A stretch of DNA of 64,000 nucleotides from NCBI GenBank assembly GCA_028285105.1, contig JANQQE010000011.1, positions 447,856 to 511,855 of the forward strand, written 5' to 3'. A program made the translations under genes and the position numbers. Below are positions 36,402 to 44,954 of this stretch, piece by piece (position 1 is the first letter of the stretch; the number at the start of each line of letters is the position of its first letter). The stretch comes from Alphaproteobacteria bacterium. GTDB lineage: Bacteria > Planctomycetota > Phycisphaerae > UBA1845. The notes below the pieces were generated by a model. The model saw only the letters and a list, made by a program, of their open reading frames with translations, did no database searches and was not told the DNA's origin.

Positions 36402-37511
36402 CTACGGAATCTTTCGAAAACGAGTATTCGTCAAAATCACTTCCAATGCCAGACAAACCAGCGCAATCAACAGCAGTGGCGGATAACGCATCGCACCGAG
36501 TCTGACCCATTGGGTGGCCATCTCTGCGTGCTGAAGGTAACGCTTTTCTTCCGTCTCGGTTTTTTCCAACTCGTCGATGCGGGCGTATATTTTTTGAAGC
36601 GATTCGGTGTCGGTGGCGCGGAAATATTCGCCACCGGTGGTCTTGGCGATTTCCTTCAAGGTCGGTTCGTCGATATTCACTCGAATGTTTACCAGCGTAT
36701 CGCGGCCCATGAAATCAATGCCCGGAGCCTTGGCCACGCCGCGCGACCCCACACCAATCGTATACACTTTGATATCTGCCGACTGGGCCATCTCTGCACC
36801 TTGAATCGGCGTCAGTTCGCCCTTGGTCTGCTCACCGTCGGTCAACAGCACCAGCACCTTGCTCTTGATCCGGTTGGCACTTAGTGCTTCGCGCCGCTTG
36901 GTCATGTCTTCCATCCGCAGGACGCCCAGCGCGATCGCGTCGCCGATGGCTGTCCCGTCTTCCTGTTGCGATTCTTCGCGGGCGACGATCTTCGTCTTTT
37001 TCAGCGTGTCGGTCAGATACGCATGATCGAGCGTCAACGGGCAGCGACTGTCGGCATAAGCAGCGAACGTAATCATCCCGATCAAATCATCGGGTCTGCC
37101 GCCAAGTTCCGATTCCTCGTCGCCCTGCACAAATTGCGTCGCCACATGCTTGATCGCTTTGAGGCGATTGACCGGTTTGCCCTCGATCGTAAAATCCAAT
37201 GCCCTCATGCTGCCGGACCGATCGACCAGCAACTGAATCGCCACACCTTCTGAAACGATTCGCGTTTCTTCATCGCCCTTTTGCGGACGCGCCAGGCATA
37301 CGACCATGACGAGCATCGCGATCGTTCGCAGCAGCGGAATCAAGAAACGCATTCGCACCGCCCACGACTGCCCCTGCGTACGCAGATTCTCCAGCGACGA
37401 AAACCGAATCGCCGCGTGCCGGTGCTGCCGACGCCATCGCCACCAAACCAGCGGCACCAACACCAGCAGCGTCAGCATCATCGGACGATCGAATGTGACA
37501 CCGGTAAACAT
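36402..37511 (-). CDS. batA: BatA-like von Willebrand factor A protein
   Basis: 369 residues. The start MFTGVTFDRPMMLTLLVLVPLVWWRWR is a membrane helix, with a second at FLIPLLRTIAMLVMVVCLA. The VWA domain carries DRSGS (MIDAS), TFAAYADSRCPLTLD and LVLLTDGEQTKGEL. A C-terminal helix (PPLLLIALVCLALEVIL) closes it. It begins directly after the upstream stop and is followed 15 bp later by batB. Confidence 0.87.
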   Translation of the reverse strand: MFTGVTFDRPMMLTLLVLVPLVWWRWRRQHRHAAIRFSSLENLRTQGQSWAVRMRFLIPLLRTIAMLVMVVCLARPQKGDEETRIVSEGVAIQLLVDRSGSMRALDFTIEGKPVNRLKAIKHVATQFVQGDEESELGGRPDDLIGMITFAAYADSRCPLTLDHAYLTDTLKKTKIVAREESQQEDGTAIGDAIALGVLRMEDMTKRREALSANRIKSKVLVLLTDGEQTKGELTPIQGAEMAQSADIKVYTIGVGSRGVAKAPGIDFMGRDTLVNIRVNIDEPTLKEIAKTTGGEYFRATDTESLQKIYARIDELEKTETEEKRYLQHAEMATQWVRLGAMRYPPLLLIALVCLALEVILTNTRFRKIP

Positions 37512-38615
37512 CTAAGCAGCCACCTCCACCGGTTCATTGTTCCCATGGGTGTTCAACGATTCGCCAGTTCGCGGTTTGGTGTGTTCAACAAAATCGCGAG
37601 CCGCATTAAACACCGTTTCGATCTCCGTTGTACTCGGTTCGTACAACGTGTACTTGACCATATCGCACGCTGACAGGAATTCCTTTAAGTGCGTCTGATG
37701 TGCTTCGTTGAGTGCATCAGACGTGCGCATCTCTTCGAGGAATTCTTCCGTCGTACGCTCGGGGGCCATCAATCCGAAACGCAGTTCGATGTACGTTCGT
37801 GTGATTTCGTTCAGTCGGTAATAGAACGGTTTCAACTCGCCAGCTTCGATGAGTCCCGCGGCAGCCAGGGCTTTCAACTGCGCGAATGCCCATTCGTGCG
37901 GCGGAATCGTCACGACACGCTGACCGCGTAACCGATGGCGGCGAATCAACACAAATGCAATTGCGGCAAGCAAAACGACACCACCTACAATACCGCCGGT
38001 CCAAGCGAGCCACCCCCACGTTCGATCGACCGGCAACTCGACTGCCGCTTTCACATCGTGAAATTTCGCCGGATCGAACTCACCCTCCAACAGGGACGTG
38101 ACCTCAACCGTGATCGGCTCCGCCGTCAATTGCGTCATCGCTACATCGTCCGGTGCGGAATCGGCAGCCTTTTTGTCTCGCAGATCGGCATACTCGATCA
38201 CCACACCGGCAATCGTATAACTGCCTGAAACGAACGAATCGAGTTTGTAAATGTGCGTGTATTTGCGTTTGTCGTCGTCGAGGATTTCGACCGGTTCCTC
38301 GCGAAAGTCGCGGATTTCGAATTGACTTTGAATCGCACCGTACTTCGGCATCTTCACTTCGATGCCATCGTCGGCGATCACCTCGATGCGAAGGTCAAGC
38401 TTTTCAGCAATCGAAATCGAGTCGCGGTCTGCCGTCACAGTCAGCTTCACCGGTCCGCGGTCAAGCTCCTCCACCACCGGTTTGGTTTTCGATTCGGAAT
38501 AGTCTGAATCAGTCTCAGACGAATGACAGCCACCCGCAAACGCGAAGACGCACGTGAACAGCATCGCTCCCGCTCTTAAGCGTCCCCTGTTGCGATGGAC
38601 ACTTGAGAATCTCAT
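37512..38615 (-). CDS. BatD-like lipoprotein with cytoplasmic DUF4381-like tail
   Basis: 367 residues. The N-terminus ends in FAFAGGCHSS, a probable lipobox. The periplasmic part repeats the BatD-type sandwich (VKLTVTADRDSISIAEKLDLRIEVIA ... GSYTIAGVVIEYADL). A membrane helix follows (GIVGGVVLLAAIAFVLI), then a helical domain with HEWAFAQLKALAAAG and FYYRLNEITRTYIELRFGL, typical of the segment upstream of VWA genes in MoxR operons. Its ATG overlaps the PPIase stop (ATGA). It probably scaffolds the VWA complex. Confidence 0.75.
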   Translation of the reverse strand: MRFSSVHRNRGRLRAGAMLFTCVFAFAGGCHSSETDSDYSESKTKPVVEELDRGPVKLTVTADRDSISIAEKLDLRIEVIADDGIEVKMPKYGAIQSQFEIRDFREEPVEILDDDKRKYTHIYKLDSFVSGSYTIAGVVIEYADLRDKKAADSAPDDVAMTQLTAEPITVEVTSLLEGEFDPAKFHDVKAAVELPVDRTWGWLAWTGGIVGGVVLLAAIAFVLIRRHRLRGQRVVTIPPHEWAFAQLKALAAAGLIEAGELKPFYYRLNEITRTYIELRFGLMAPERTTEEFLEEMRTSDALNEAHQTHLKEFLSACDMVKYTLYEPSTTEIETVFNAARDFVEHTKPRTGESLNTHGNNEPVEVAA

Positions 38616-40081
38616 GGCGTTGCTGTTTCCTCCGACGTATCCTCATCGCTGCCATCTGACGGACCGCTGCCGGACGCCACGGGCGTCGATGAATCCTGAC
38701 TGCCAGCCCCAATTGCTCCGGGATACAACTCGACCCGATTGGTTTCGAACAACTCTTTGATGAACTGTTCCTGCACCTCACGATTGCGCGCCAGCAGTGT
38801 GTCTTGGTATACCTGATCTCGGATTTCTTCGAGCGGCTGCTCGATGCGTTCACGGTGCGACACGACTTTGATTACATGCCAGCCAGCCGGACTTTCGTAC
38901 GCCTTGTCCAGAATCTGACTCGCCTCGCCACCACGAATGGCCGCATGCAATTCTGCATTGGCGCCGAACATCGGCACGAACTCGCCCTCCGCAGAAACCG
39001 GCGTCGGAAGAATGCCCATCTTGTCTTTCGTATTGACGTCTTTCGATTCGCTCTTGGCGATGTTTTCGAACGATGCGCCTTCATTGATTCGGCGGATGAC
39101 GTCGTTGGCCGCTTGCTGCGATTCGCACAGGATGTGACCAATGAAGGTCGCTGCCGGCTGGGCGTAGCGATCGGTATTGGCTCGGTAGAATCGCTCAACA
39201 TCCTCGTCTGTCACGGTGCCGCGTTTTGCCGATTCTTCAAACAGCAGCGTCTGCCCGAGAATTTCGTCGGCGACGGCTTGCAGGCGATCGCGGAATTCGG
39301 CGCTCTTGTCGAGGTCGCGCTCTCGGGCTTCCTGTGCCAAGACCCGCATCGCCACGATTCGCTGCAACTCGCGCTGGCGAAACTGTGGATCGGCAAACTG
39401 TTCATGTGCCCGACGTCGCAAGGCATTTTGATCTTCCGGCGACAAGCCCAGTCGCGAACTGACAGCCATCTCGATCTGGTTGGACAGCAGCAGATCAAAC
39501 TCGGAAACGGTGATCTTCTGTCCGTCGATCTCGGCGACGACCTGCTGACCGCTGGCACCGTTATCTTCGGCGCCGATGGTTGCGCGGTCGGCCATCTCGC
39601 GGGCGACCTCCGCCCATCGACCGAGTTTTCGCAAACACTCGACGCGACGGATGCCGATTTCCTGAAGTAGGTCAGGCGAACTGTCCCCCAGCATTTTCTC
39701 GGCCAGCGCCAGCTGCGCAAATGCCTTATCGTTTTGCCCGGATGCCTGTCGAAGCTTCGCCACGCGATAACGAACGTTGCCGGCTTCGTAGTCGGTCAGA
39801 TTGGCCATCTCCAGGTAGCGTTCCCAAAGGTCAGCCGCCTCGGCGCTGATGTTTTTGTTCTCAAGATCGATCGCAACGCTCTTGATCTGCTCCGCTCCGG
39901 GCATGCCGGATCCTGCGCTGTCGCGCGAGGTGTTGATTGTTCCCGGCGGGGCAACAAAAAACCGCATTACGTTGACAACCAGCAGAATCAGCAACAGCAC
40001 AAAGGCCAACCCGCTCATCCCCCCGCGACTGGGCGGCGGATCTTTGGCTTGAGGCACTTCGAGGTTCAAAGGCGTGGTCAT
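38612..40081 (-). CDS. SurA/PpiC-type peptidyl-prolyl isomerase, membrane anchored
   Basis: 489 residues. One N-terminal membrane helix (GLAFVLLLILLVVNVMRFFV), a TPR-like region (60-160), a SurA-N chaperone domain (VAEIDGQKITVSEFDLLL ... RIVAMRVLAQEARERDLD), then a parvulin domain (AATFIGHILCESQQAANDVIRRINEGASFENIAKSES ... ESPAGWHVIKV). The acidic, Ser-rich tail is disordered. It should help periplasmic folding, perhaps of the Bat proteins or their clients. A PPIase gene inside a Bat/MoxR run is not part of the textbook order. It starts 2 bp after the DUF58 stop. Confidence 0.83.
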   Translation of the reverse strand: MTTPLNLEVPQAKDPPPSRGGMSGLAFVLLLILLVVNVMRFFVAPPGTINTSRDSAGSGMPGAEQIKSVAIDLENKNISAEAADLWERYLEMANLTDYEAGNVRYRVAKLRQASGQNDKAFAQLALAEKMLGDSSPDLLQEIGIRRVECLRKLGRWAEVAREMADRATIGAEDNGASGQQVVAEIDGQKITVSEFDLLLSNQIEMAVSSRLGLSPEDQNALRRRAHEQFADPQFRQRELQRIVAMRVLAQEARERDLDKSAEFRDRLQAVADEILGQTLLFEESAKRGTVTDEDVERFYRANTDRYAQPAATFIGHILCESQQAANDVIRRINEGASFENIAKSESKDVNTKDKMGILPTPVSAEGEFVPMFGANAELHAAIRGGEASQILDKAYESPAGWHVIKVVSHRERIEQPLEEIRDQVYQDTLLARNREVQEQFIKELFETNRVELYPGAIGAGSQDSSTPVASGSGPSDGSDEDTSEETATP

Positions 40082-40083
40082 GG

Positions 40084-40959
40084 TTAGAGTCGCGCCTCCC
40101 TCGCCAGAAAAAACCGCCGCAGCGGTTCGGTGAAGGATTCGCCGGTCTTAACGTGAATGGCGTCCATTTTCATTTTGCGAAACAGCGTGTCGCGTTCGTC
40201 CATGTTGCTGACCGCTTTCAGTGAATAGTTGCGACGCAGTGCCGCATTCGAAGTATCGACGATGATCGTCTCGCCCGTCTCCGCATCCATCAATTCGATC
40301 ATTCCGATGTTCGGAAGTTCCATCTCCCGCTGATCGCTGATCGAAATCGGTATCACATCGTGACGCTTTCGGGCGATGCGCATGGCATTTTCAAACCCGC
40401 TGGCCTGAAAGTCGCTGACCAGAAACACGACGCTGCGTTTGCGAAACGTCTTGTTCAAAAAATCGAACAGCATCGTAAGGTCGGTTCCCCGACTCTTGGG
40501 CTTGAGGTACAGCAGTTCGCGAATCACCCGCAACACATGGTTGGCTCCCTTGCGCGGCGGCAGAAACGCTTCGATCTGATCGGTAAAACAGATCATCCCG
40601 ACCTTGTCGTTGTTGCGTATCGCCGAAAATGCCAGCGTCGCGCAAATCTCGGCCGCCAACTCGCGCTTGACCTGATCTGCCGTCCCGAAATCGTTTGATG
40701 GACTCATGTCCACCAGCAGCAGCACGGTGAGTTCGCGCTCTTCGCGAAACCGCTTCACATGCGGTTTGCCGTAACGGGCGGTGACGTTGCGATCGATGGT
40801 TCGCACGTCGTCCCCGATCTGATACTCCCGCACTTCCTCGAATTCCATCCCCCGCCCTTTGAATGCGGAATGGTACTGGCCGGCCAACACATCGTTGACC
40901 ATGTGCGACGTGCGGATTTCAATGCGGCGGATCTTTTTGAGTAGCTCTTTCGGGATCAT
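40084..40959 (-). CDS. DUF58 (VWA-like) protein of MoxR operon
   Basis: 291 residues. Typical DUF58: GRGMEFEEVREYQIGDDVRTIDRNVTARYGKPHVK, followed by a VWA-like motif LLVDMSPSNDFG and LVSDFQASGFENAM. The family is thought to be a substrate or adaptor of the MoxR ATPase encoded just upstream. There are no membrane segments, so the product is cytoplasmic. Confidence 0.92.
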   Translation of the reverse strand: MIPKELLKKIRRIEIRTSHMVNDVLAGQYHSAFKGRGMEFEEVREYQIGDDVRTIDRNVTARYGKPHVKRFREERELTVLLLVDMSPSNDFGTADQVKRELAAEICATLAFSAIRNNDKVGMICFTDQIEAFLPPRKGANHVLRVIRELLYLKPKSRGTDLTMLFDFLNKTFRKRSVVFLVSDFQASGFENAMRIARKRHDVIPISISDQREMELPNIGMIELMDAETGETIIVDTSNAALRRNYSLKAVSNMDERDTLFRKMKMDAIHVKTGESFTEPLRRFFLAREARL

Positions 40960-41050
40960 CGAAGCTCATGTGTGCAAGTCAGTTCATTCAGAGACGGCTG
41001 CGTCCCAGACCGCTTGGCGATCGGTCAGTTCCACTTCGACAGACCCGACG

Positions 41051-42049
41051 CTACGGAACTGGAATATGCTGCAAGATGTGTTCGACCACATCGCCCGCCG
41101 TTTTTTCCTCGGCTTCCGCTTCATAGGTGACGATCACCCGATGGCGCAGAATGTCCATCGCAATATTTTTGACGTCTTGCGGCGTGACAAACCCGCGGCC
41201 ATCCAAAAACGCACATGCCTTTGCACCCAACGACAGGAAAATCGTTGCACGCGGTGACGCACCGAAGTGAATCAGGTCGGCCATCTTCAAACCGTAGGCT
41301 GCCGGGTCGCGCGTTGCCTGCACCAGATCGACAATGTAGTCCTTGATGCGATCGTCGATGTAAATCAGATCGACAAGTTTTCGGGCATTGACGATTTCTG
41401 CCGGATCCATCACCGGTTCGATCAACGTCAACGGATGCGTCTCGCCCATCCGGTCGAGAATCAATCGCTCCTCAGTCTTCGTTGGGTAGGTCACCTGCAA
41501 CTTCAGCATGAACCGATCGACCTGGGCTTCGGGCAGCGGGTAGGTCCCTTCCTGCTCGATCGGATTCTGTGTCGCCAGTACCAGAAACGGATCGTCGAGT
41601 TGAAACGTTTCCTTACCGATGGTCACTTGCCGCTCCTGCATCGACTCGAGTAGGGCGCTTTGAACCTTTGCGGGTGCGCGGTTGATCTCATCGGCGAGGA
41701 TGATATTCGCAAACAGTGGCCCCTTCGAGACTTCAAACGTTCCGTCCTGCGGCCGATAGATGAGCGTGCCGGTTAGGTCGGCTGGCAACAGATCGGGGGT
41801 AAACTGGATGCGCTGGAACTTCGTTCGAAGCCCAGCCGCCAGGCAAGAAACCGCCGTCGTCTTGGCCAATCCGGGCACGCCTTCGATCAGGATGTGCCCA
41901 TTCGACAAGAGACCCACGCACATCTTATGGAGCAAGTCGTCCTGACCAACGATGACACGATGGAGTTCCTGCTTCAAACGCTCAAACGGCGCGGAAGCGG
42001 CTTGTACTTCTTCGCCGATTTGCTTGACGTCAACCTGGGTTGTGGTCAT
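41051..42049 (-). CDS. MoxR-family AAA+ ATPase
   Basis: 332 residues. Walker A GVPGLAKT, Walker B ILADEINRAP, sensor region LATQNPIEQEGTYPLPEAQVDRFML and the arginine-finger region are all present. MoxR ATPases act as chaperones for VWA proteins, here the DUF58/BatA/BatB proteins of the same run. It is the first gene of the nine-gene set; GGAGG lies 11 nt upstream. The 206-bp leader contains TTGACA but no well-spaced -10, so no promoter is called. Confidence 0.94.
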   Translation of the reverse strand: MTTTQVDVKQIGEEVQAASAPFERLKQELHRVIVGQDDLLHKMCVGLLSNGHILIEGVPGLAKTTAVSCLAAGLRTKFQRIQFTPDLLPADLTGTLIYRPQDGTFEVSKGPLFANIILADEINRAPAKVQSALLESMQERQVTIGKETFQLDDPFLVLATQNPIEQEGTYPLPEAQVDRFMLKLQVTYPTKTEERLILDRMGETHPLTLIEPVMDPAEIVNARKLVDLIYIDDRIKDYIVDLVQATRDPAAYGLKMADLIHFGASPRATIFLSLGAKACAFLDGRGFVTPQDVKNIAMDILRHRVIVTYEAEAEEKTAGDVVEHILQHIPVP

Positions 42050-42255
42050 CTACAATGCATCCTCCTACAGCACCAAATTTCGCCAATTCCAAAGCCCCGA
42101 ATCCTAACACCCCAACCGAGCAGACGCAAAAAATATACCTTCCCTGTCAACTTACGTGTCGAAAGCTGTCGAGACCGTAACACAAGCGCAACATCGGCGC
42201 AGATCGGTACCTTCCGGCGTGAAATCATTCGCACGATTTGAAAGTGAATCTATGC

Positions 42256-43950
42256 CTAAGATGCAGACGTTGCCGACTTGATCGCAGTGCGAATTTCGCC
42301 GAGCAATTGCTCGACTTTGAATGGTTTGAATAGAACAGCAGCCAACCCTTCGCGACGCGCACGCACGATGGAATGATTCGGGTCGTAGCCAAATCCGGTC
42401 ATCAAAATCACCGGGCAATTTGCGTTGCGTTCCTTGGCGGCCGCGAAGACTTCATACCCGTTGTTATTGGGCATCTTGATATCGCTCAGCACCAGATCAA
42501 ACGGTTTCTCTGCCAGAATCTTGATCGCAATGTCGCCATCCTGCGCCGAACGAACTTCGCAACCGAAGCCCTTGAGCACATCGCTGACGGTATCGCGAAT
42601 GATGTCTTCGTCATCGACGACGAGAATTGAACGGCCTTCGAGAACCGGATCGTGCCTGACTGACTTGCGCGAACGACGTCGATCGATCACGCCCGGCTGG
42701 GTTTCGGTCATGGACTTGATCGCGTCGCGAACCCTTGCACCGTTATCGCTGATTTCATTGAGGCGCGATCGCAATTCGTCATGCCCGATATAGTCGTCGA
42801 TCAAGGTGGCAACATCGGTCAGCATGTCGTTGAGCGGACCACTGATTTCTTCGGAGACATCACCCTGAATCCGCCCCGTTGTCTTGTGGCGTTCACTGTC
42901 GAGGAGGTTGAGAATGTGAATCGCGATCGCGATGTGCCCGGCAAAGATCTCTGCGAACTGGCGGTCGTCTTCCGTAAATGCCGTGACCTGATCGCTTTCC
43001 ACATTGAAAACGCCGATCACCTTGTCATGAAGCAGCAATGGCACCGAAAGCGACGATTTCCCGCTCTCGATGCCTGTGATGTAGCGCGAATCCTTTGACG
43101 TGTCGCAGCAGAGGTAACTCTTTCCGCTGGCGGCTACGAATCCGCAGATCCCGTTGCCGTCGGGTCGGGCGTAAATCGGTATCTCATTGACGTTCGATGG
43201 CATGCCCGTCGAAAGAACCAATTCCAACCGATTCGTTTTCGGATCGAGCAGGTGTACCGTGAAGCTGTCGAAGTTCATCAGGTCGTGCGTGTATTTGATA
43301 ATCTTCTCTTCCAGCACATCGAGTCGCCCCTGGGTGTCGAGTTTGCCGATCTGGTCGACGTCGAGGCTGACGAGTTCTTTGGCGGCTTTGTTGATGGCGT
43401 CGAGCTTGCGTTGCAACCGGCGTTTCTGCGTGGCATCCCAAACGACGGCTGACACCTGAATGATGTTGTGTGCTTTATCGGTGACCGGTGTAACGTGAAC
43501 TTCAAACGTCAACCCGTCTTCTTCCACCGTGAAGTGTCGCCCACGAAGGTGCGACGGCAAATCGAACTCACCCTCTTCGGCCCACGATATTGCGTCGCGA
43601 CAGAGTTCACCGACGCGCTTTTGGATGGACTCAGGAAACTTAAGCATCTTCGGACTGGCCCAGACGAAGTCGCCATTGTGGTCGACAACGCAGATTCCTT
43701 GCGACGCCTGTTCAATCGCTGCGTCGGTTGCATGTGCGCTTTGATGAATCTGAAATGCATTGAGCGCGCTCGGAGTGACCAGTACGACATCGATCGGCGA
43801 GCGTTCTTGAATGAACTCGGCTTCTTGAATCGACGATGCCGTCTGCACAGCCACACGATCACCAAGTTCTTCAAGCAGCGACCCGGCATGTTCGAGTGCT
43901 TGCCCGACAACGAGGACATTGAGATGTGTGGTCGTGCTGTCCTGCATCAA
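42256..43950 (-). CDS. REC-like/PAS/GAF/REC signalling protein without kinase domain
   Basis: 564 residues. The N-terminal 75 residues look like a receiver fold, but the phosphoacceptor region reads SPIDVVLVTPS. A PAS domain follows (about 80-185, QGICVVDHNGDFVWASPKM), then GAF (about 215-350, FTVHLLDPKTNRLEL ... SVPLLLHDKVIGVFNVES). A histidine-kinase dimerisation-like helix follows (DVSEEISGPLNDML) without the H-box His, and there is no ATPase domain. The C-terminal REC is intact (ILVVDDEDIIRDTV, LVLSDIKMPNNNG, the Lys in FKPF). It must be phosphorylated by another kinase; output unknown. Confidence 0.8.
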   Translation of the reverse strand: MMQDSTTTHLNVLVVGQALEHAGSLLEELGDRVAVQTASSIQEAEFIQERSPIDVVLVTPSALNAFQIHQSAHATDAAIEQASQGICVVDHNGDFVWASPKMLKFPESIQKRVGELCRDAISWAEEGEFDLPSHLRGRHFTVEEDGLTFEVHVTPVTDKAHNIIQVSAVVWDATQKRRLQRKLDAINKAAKELVSLDVDQIGKLDTQGRLDVLEEKIIKYTHDLMNFDSFTVHLLDPKTNRLELVLSTGMPSNVNEIPIYARPDGNGICGFVAASGKSYLCCDTSKDSRYITGIESGKSSLSVPLLLHDKVIGVFNVESDQVTAFTEDDRQFAEIFAGHIAIAIHILNLLDSERHKTTGRIQGDVSEEISGPLNDMLTDVATLIDDYIGHDELRSRLNEISDNGARVRDAIKSMTETQPGVIDRRRSRKSVRHDPVLEGRSILVVDDEDIIRDTVSDVLKGFGCEVRSAQDGDIAIKILAEKPFDLVLSDIKMPNNNGYEVFAAAKERNANCPVILMTGFGYDPNHSIVRARREGLAAVLFKPFKVEQLLGEIRTAIKSATSAS

Positions 43951-44264
43951 TCAACTCTTGCCATCGCCCAACCATTGCAACGAAACAATTCGCTGCACAA
44001 GCATACGGGCGGATCACTTGGTCATGCGGGAAACGGAACACCTTTCGTTACTGTAAACCTTCCGCTGCTCCCTGACCTTTCCGTTGTATTGTAGGCAAGG
44101 CGTAGTGGGCCGGACCACCCCAGATCGCCGTTCCCTTCTCCTATCGACCAATGTATCCAGTCGAAGATCGACAACGCAAGGCCTAACTCATCACTGAATT
44201 CTGAAATTGAATCGTAGACCGAGCCAAGATGAGTCGCGCAGCGGAGCGTGGGAACCCAGGCAAA
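43951..44264. other. 314-bp intergenic region
   Basis: It lies between plsY and the regulator gene. No gene is supported. GCGGAGCGTGGGAAC at 44241-44255 resembles one arm of a dispersed REP family, but no partner arm is nearby. Confidence 0.4.
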
Positions 44265-44954
44265 TCAGGGTGAATTCGTGTCGTGGTGGTGTCCGCCAAT
44301 GCGCGATTCGGTACCGTCGCGAAGTCGTGCCATGTTCCCGCGGTGCCGATAAAGTACGATCCCAGCGATCAGAATCGCAAATGCGATCATCGAAGCGTTG
44401 TCCCTGACCACATCAAATCCGCGCCAAAACATACAACCCGTTACAAAAATCGGCAGGCTGATCGCAGCCACCATTGACGCCAATGAAACAGTGCGCGAAA
44501 ACCGCAACACCACCAGCCAGACCACAAACGCAAGCATGCCAGCCAACGACATGTACGGGTAGATGCCAAGGATCACACCAAGCGAAGTGGCTACACCCTT
44601 TCCCCCATTGAATTTCAGGTAAACCGGAAAGCTATGACCGAGTACGCAGCACATCCCCGCTCCCAGCCACGACAGTTGTTCGGTCAAATCGGAGGTGTCA
44701 GGCAATGACGGGTGGGTGCGAATCATCAATCCTGCCGCCAGCGTTGGTCCGAATCCCTTCATCGCGTCCAGCAGAAACACACCGACCGCCCACCGCTTGC
44801 CCAGCACGCGACCGACATTGGTCGCGCCGGTGTTGCCGCTGCCAAGCTGACGAATATCGATACCGCGCGACAGCCCGATCAGATATCCAAATGGTATTGC
44901 ACCGATCAGATAGCAACCGACGCAAAGCAGTATGGCAAGCATTGCAAAAGACAT
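44265..44954 (-). CDS. plsY: Glycerol-3-phosphate acyltransferase PlsY
   Basis: 229 residues with the PlsY membrane topology (about five helices). The conserved loops are present: YLIGAIPFGYLIG, GSGNTGATNVGRVLGK (acyl/G3P site) and FNGGKGVATSLGVI. It uses acyl-phosphate to make lysophosphatidic acid, the first step of phospholipid synthesis, in the inner membrane. The ATG sits inside the stop of the glycosyltransferase gene (TGATG), so translation is coupled. The central loop is slightly longer than in E. coli PlsY. Confidence 0.94.
   Translation of the reverse strand: MSFAMLAILLCVGCYLIGAIPFGYLIGLSRGIDIRQLGSGNTGATNVGRVLGKRWAVGVFLLDAMKGFGPTLAAGLMIRTHPSLPDTSDLTEQLSWLGAGMCCVLGHSFPVYLKFNGGKGVATSLGVILGIYPYMSLAGMLAFVVWLVVLRFSRTVSLASMVAAISLPIFVTGCMFWRGFDVVRDNASMIAFAILIAGIVLYRHRGNMARLRDGTESRIGGHHHDTNSP

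Noticed and set aside
42130..42160. TTGACA with nearby TATATT on the minus strand upstream of moxR
   Set aside because: The two hexamers are only about 8 bp apart, too close for one promoter; no alternative -35 at the right distance.
44241..44255. Possible REP half-element GCGGAGCGTGGGAAC
   Set aside because: The complementary arm is missing nearby, so it cannot be called a REP from this window alone.
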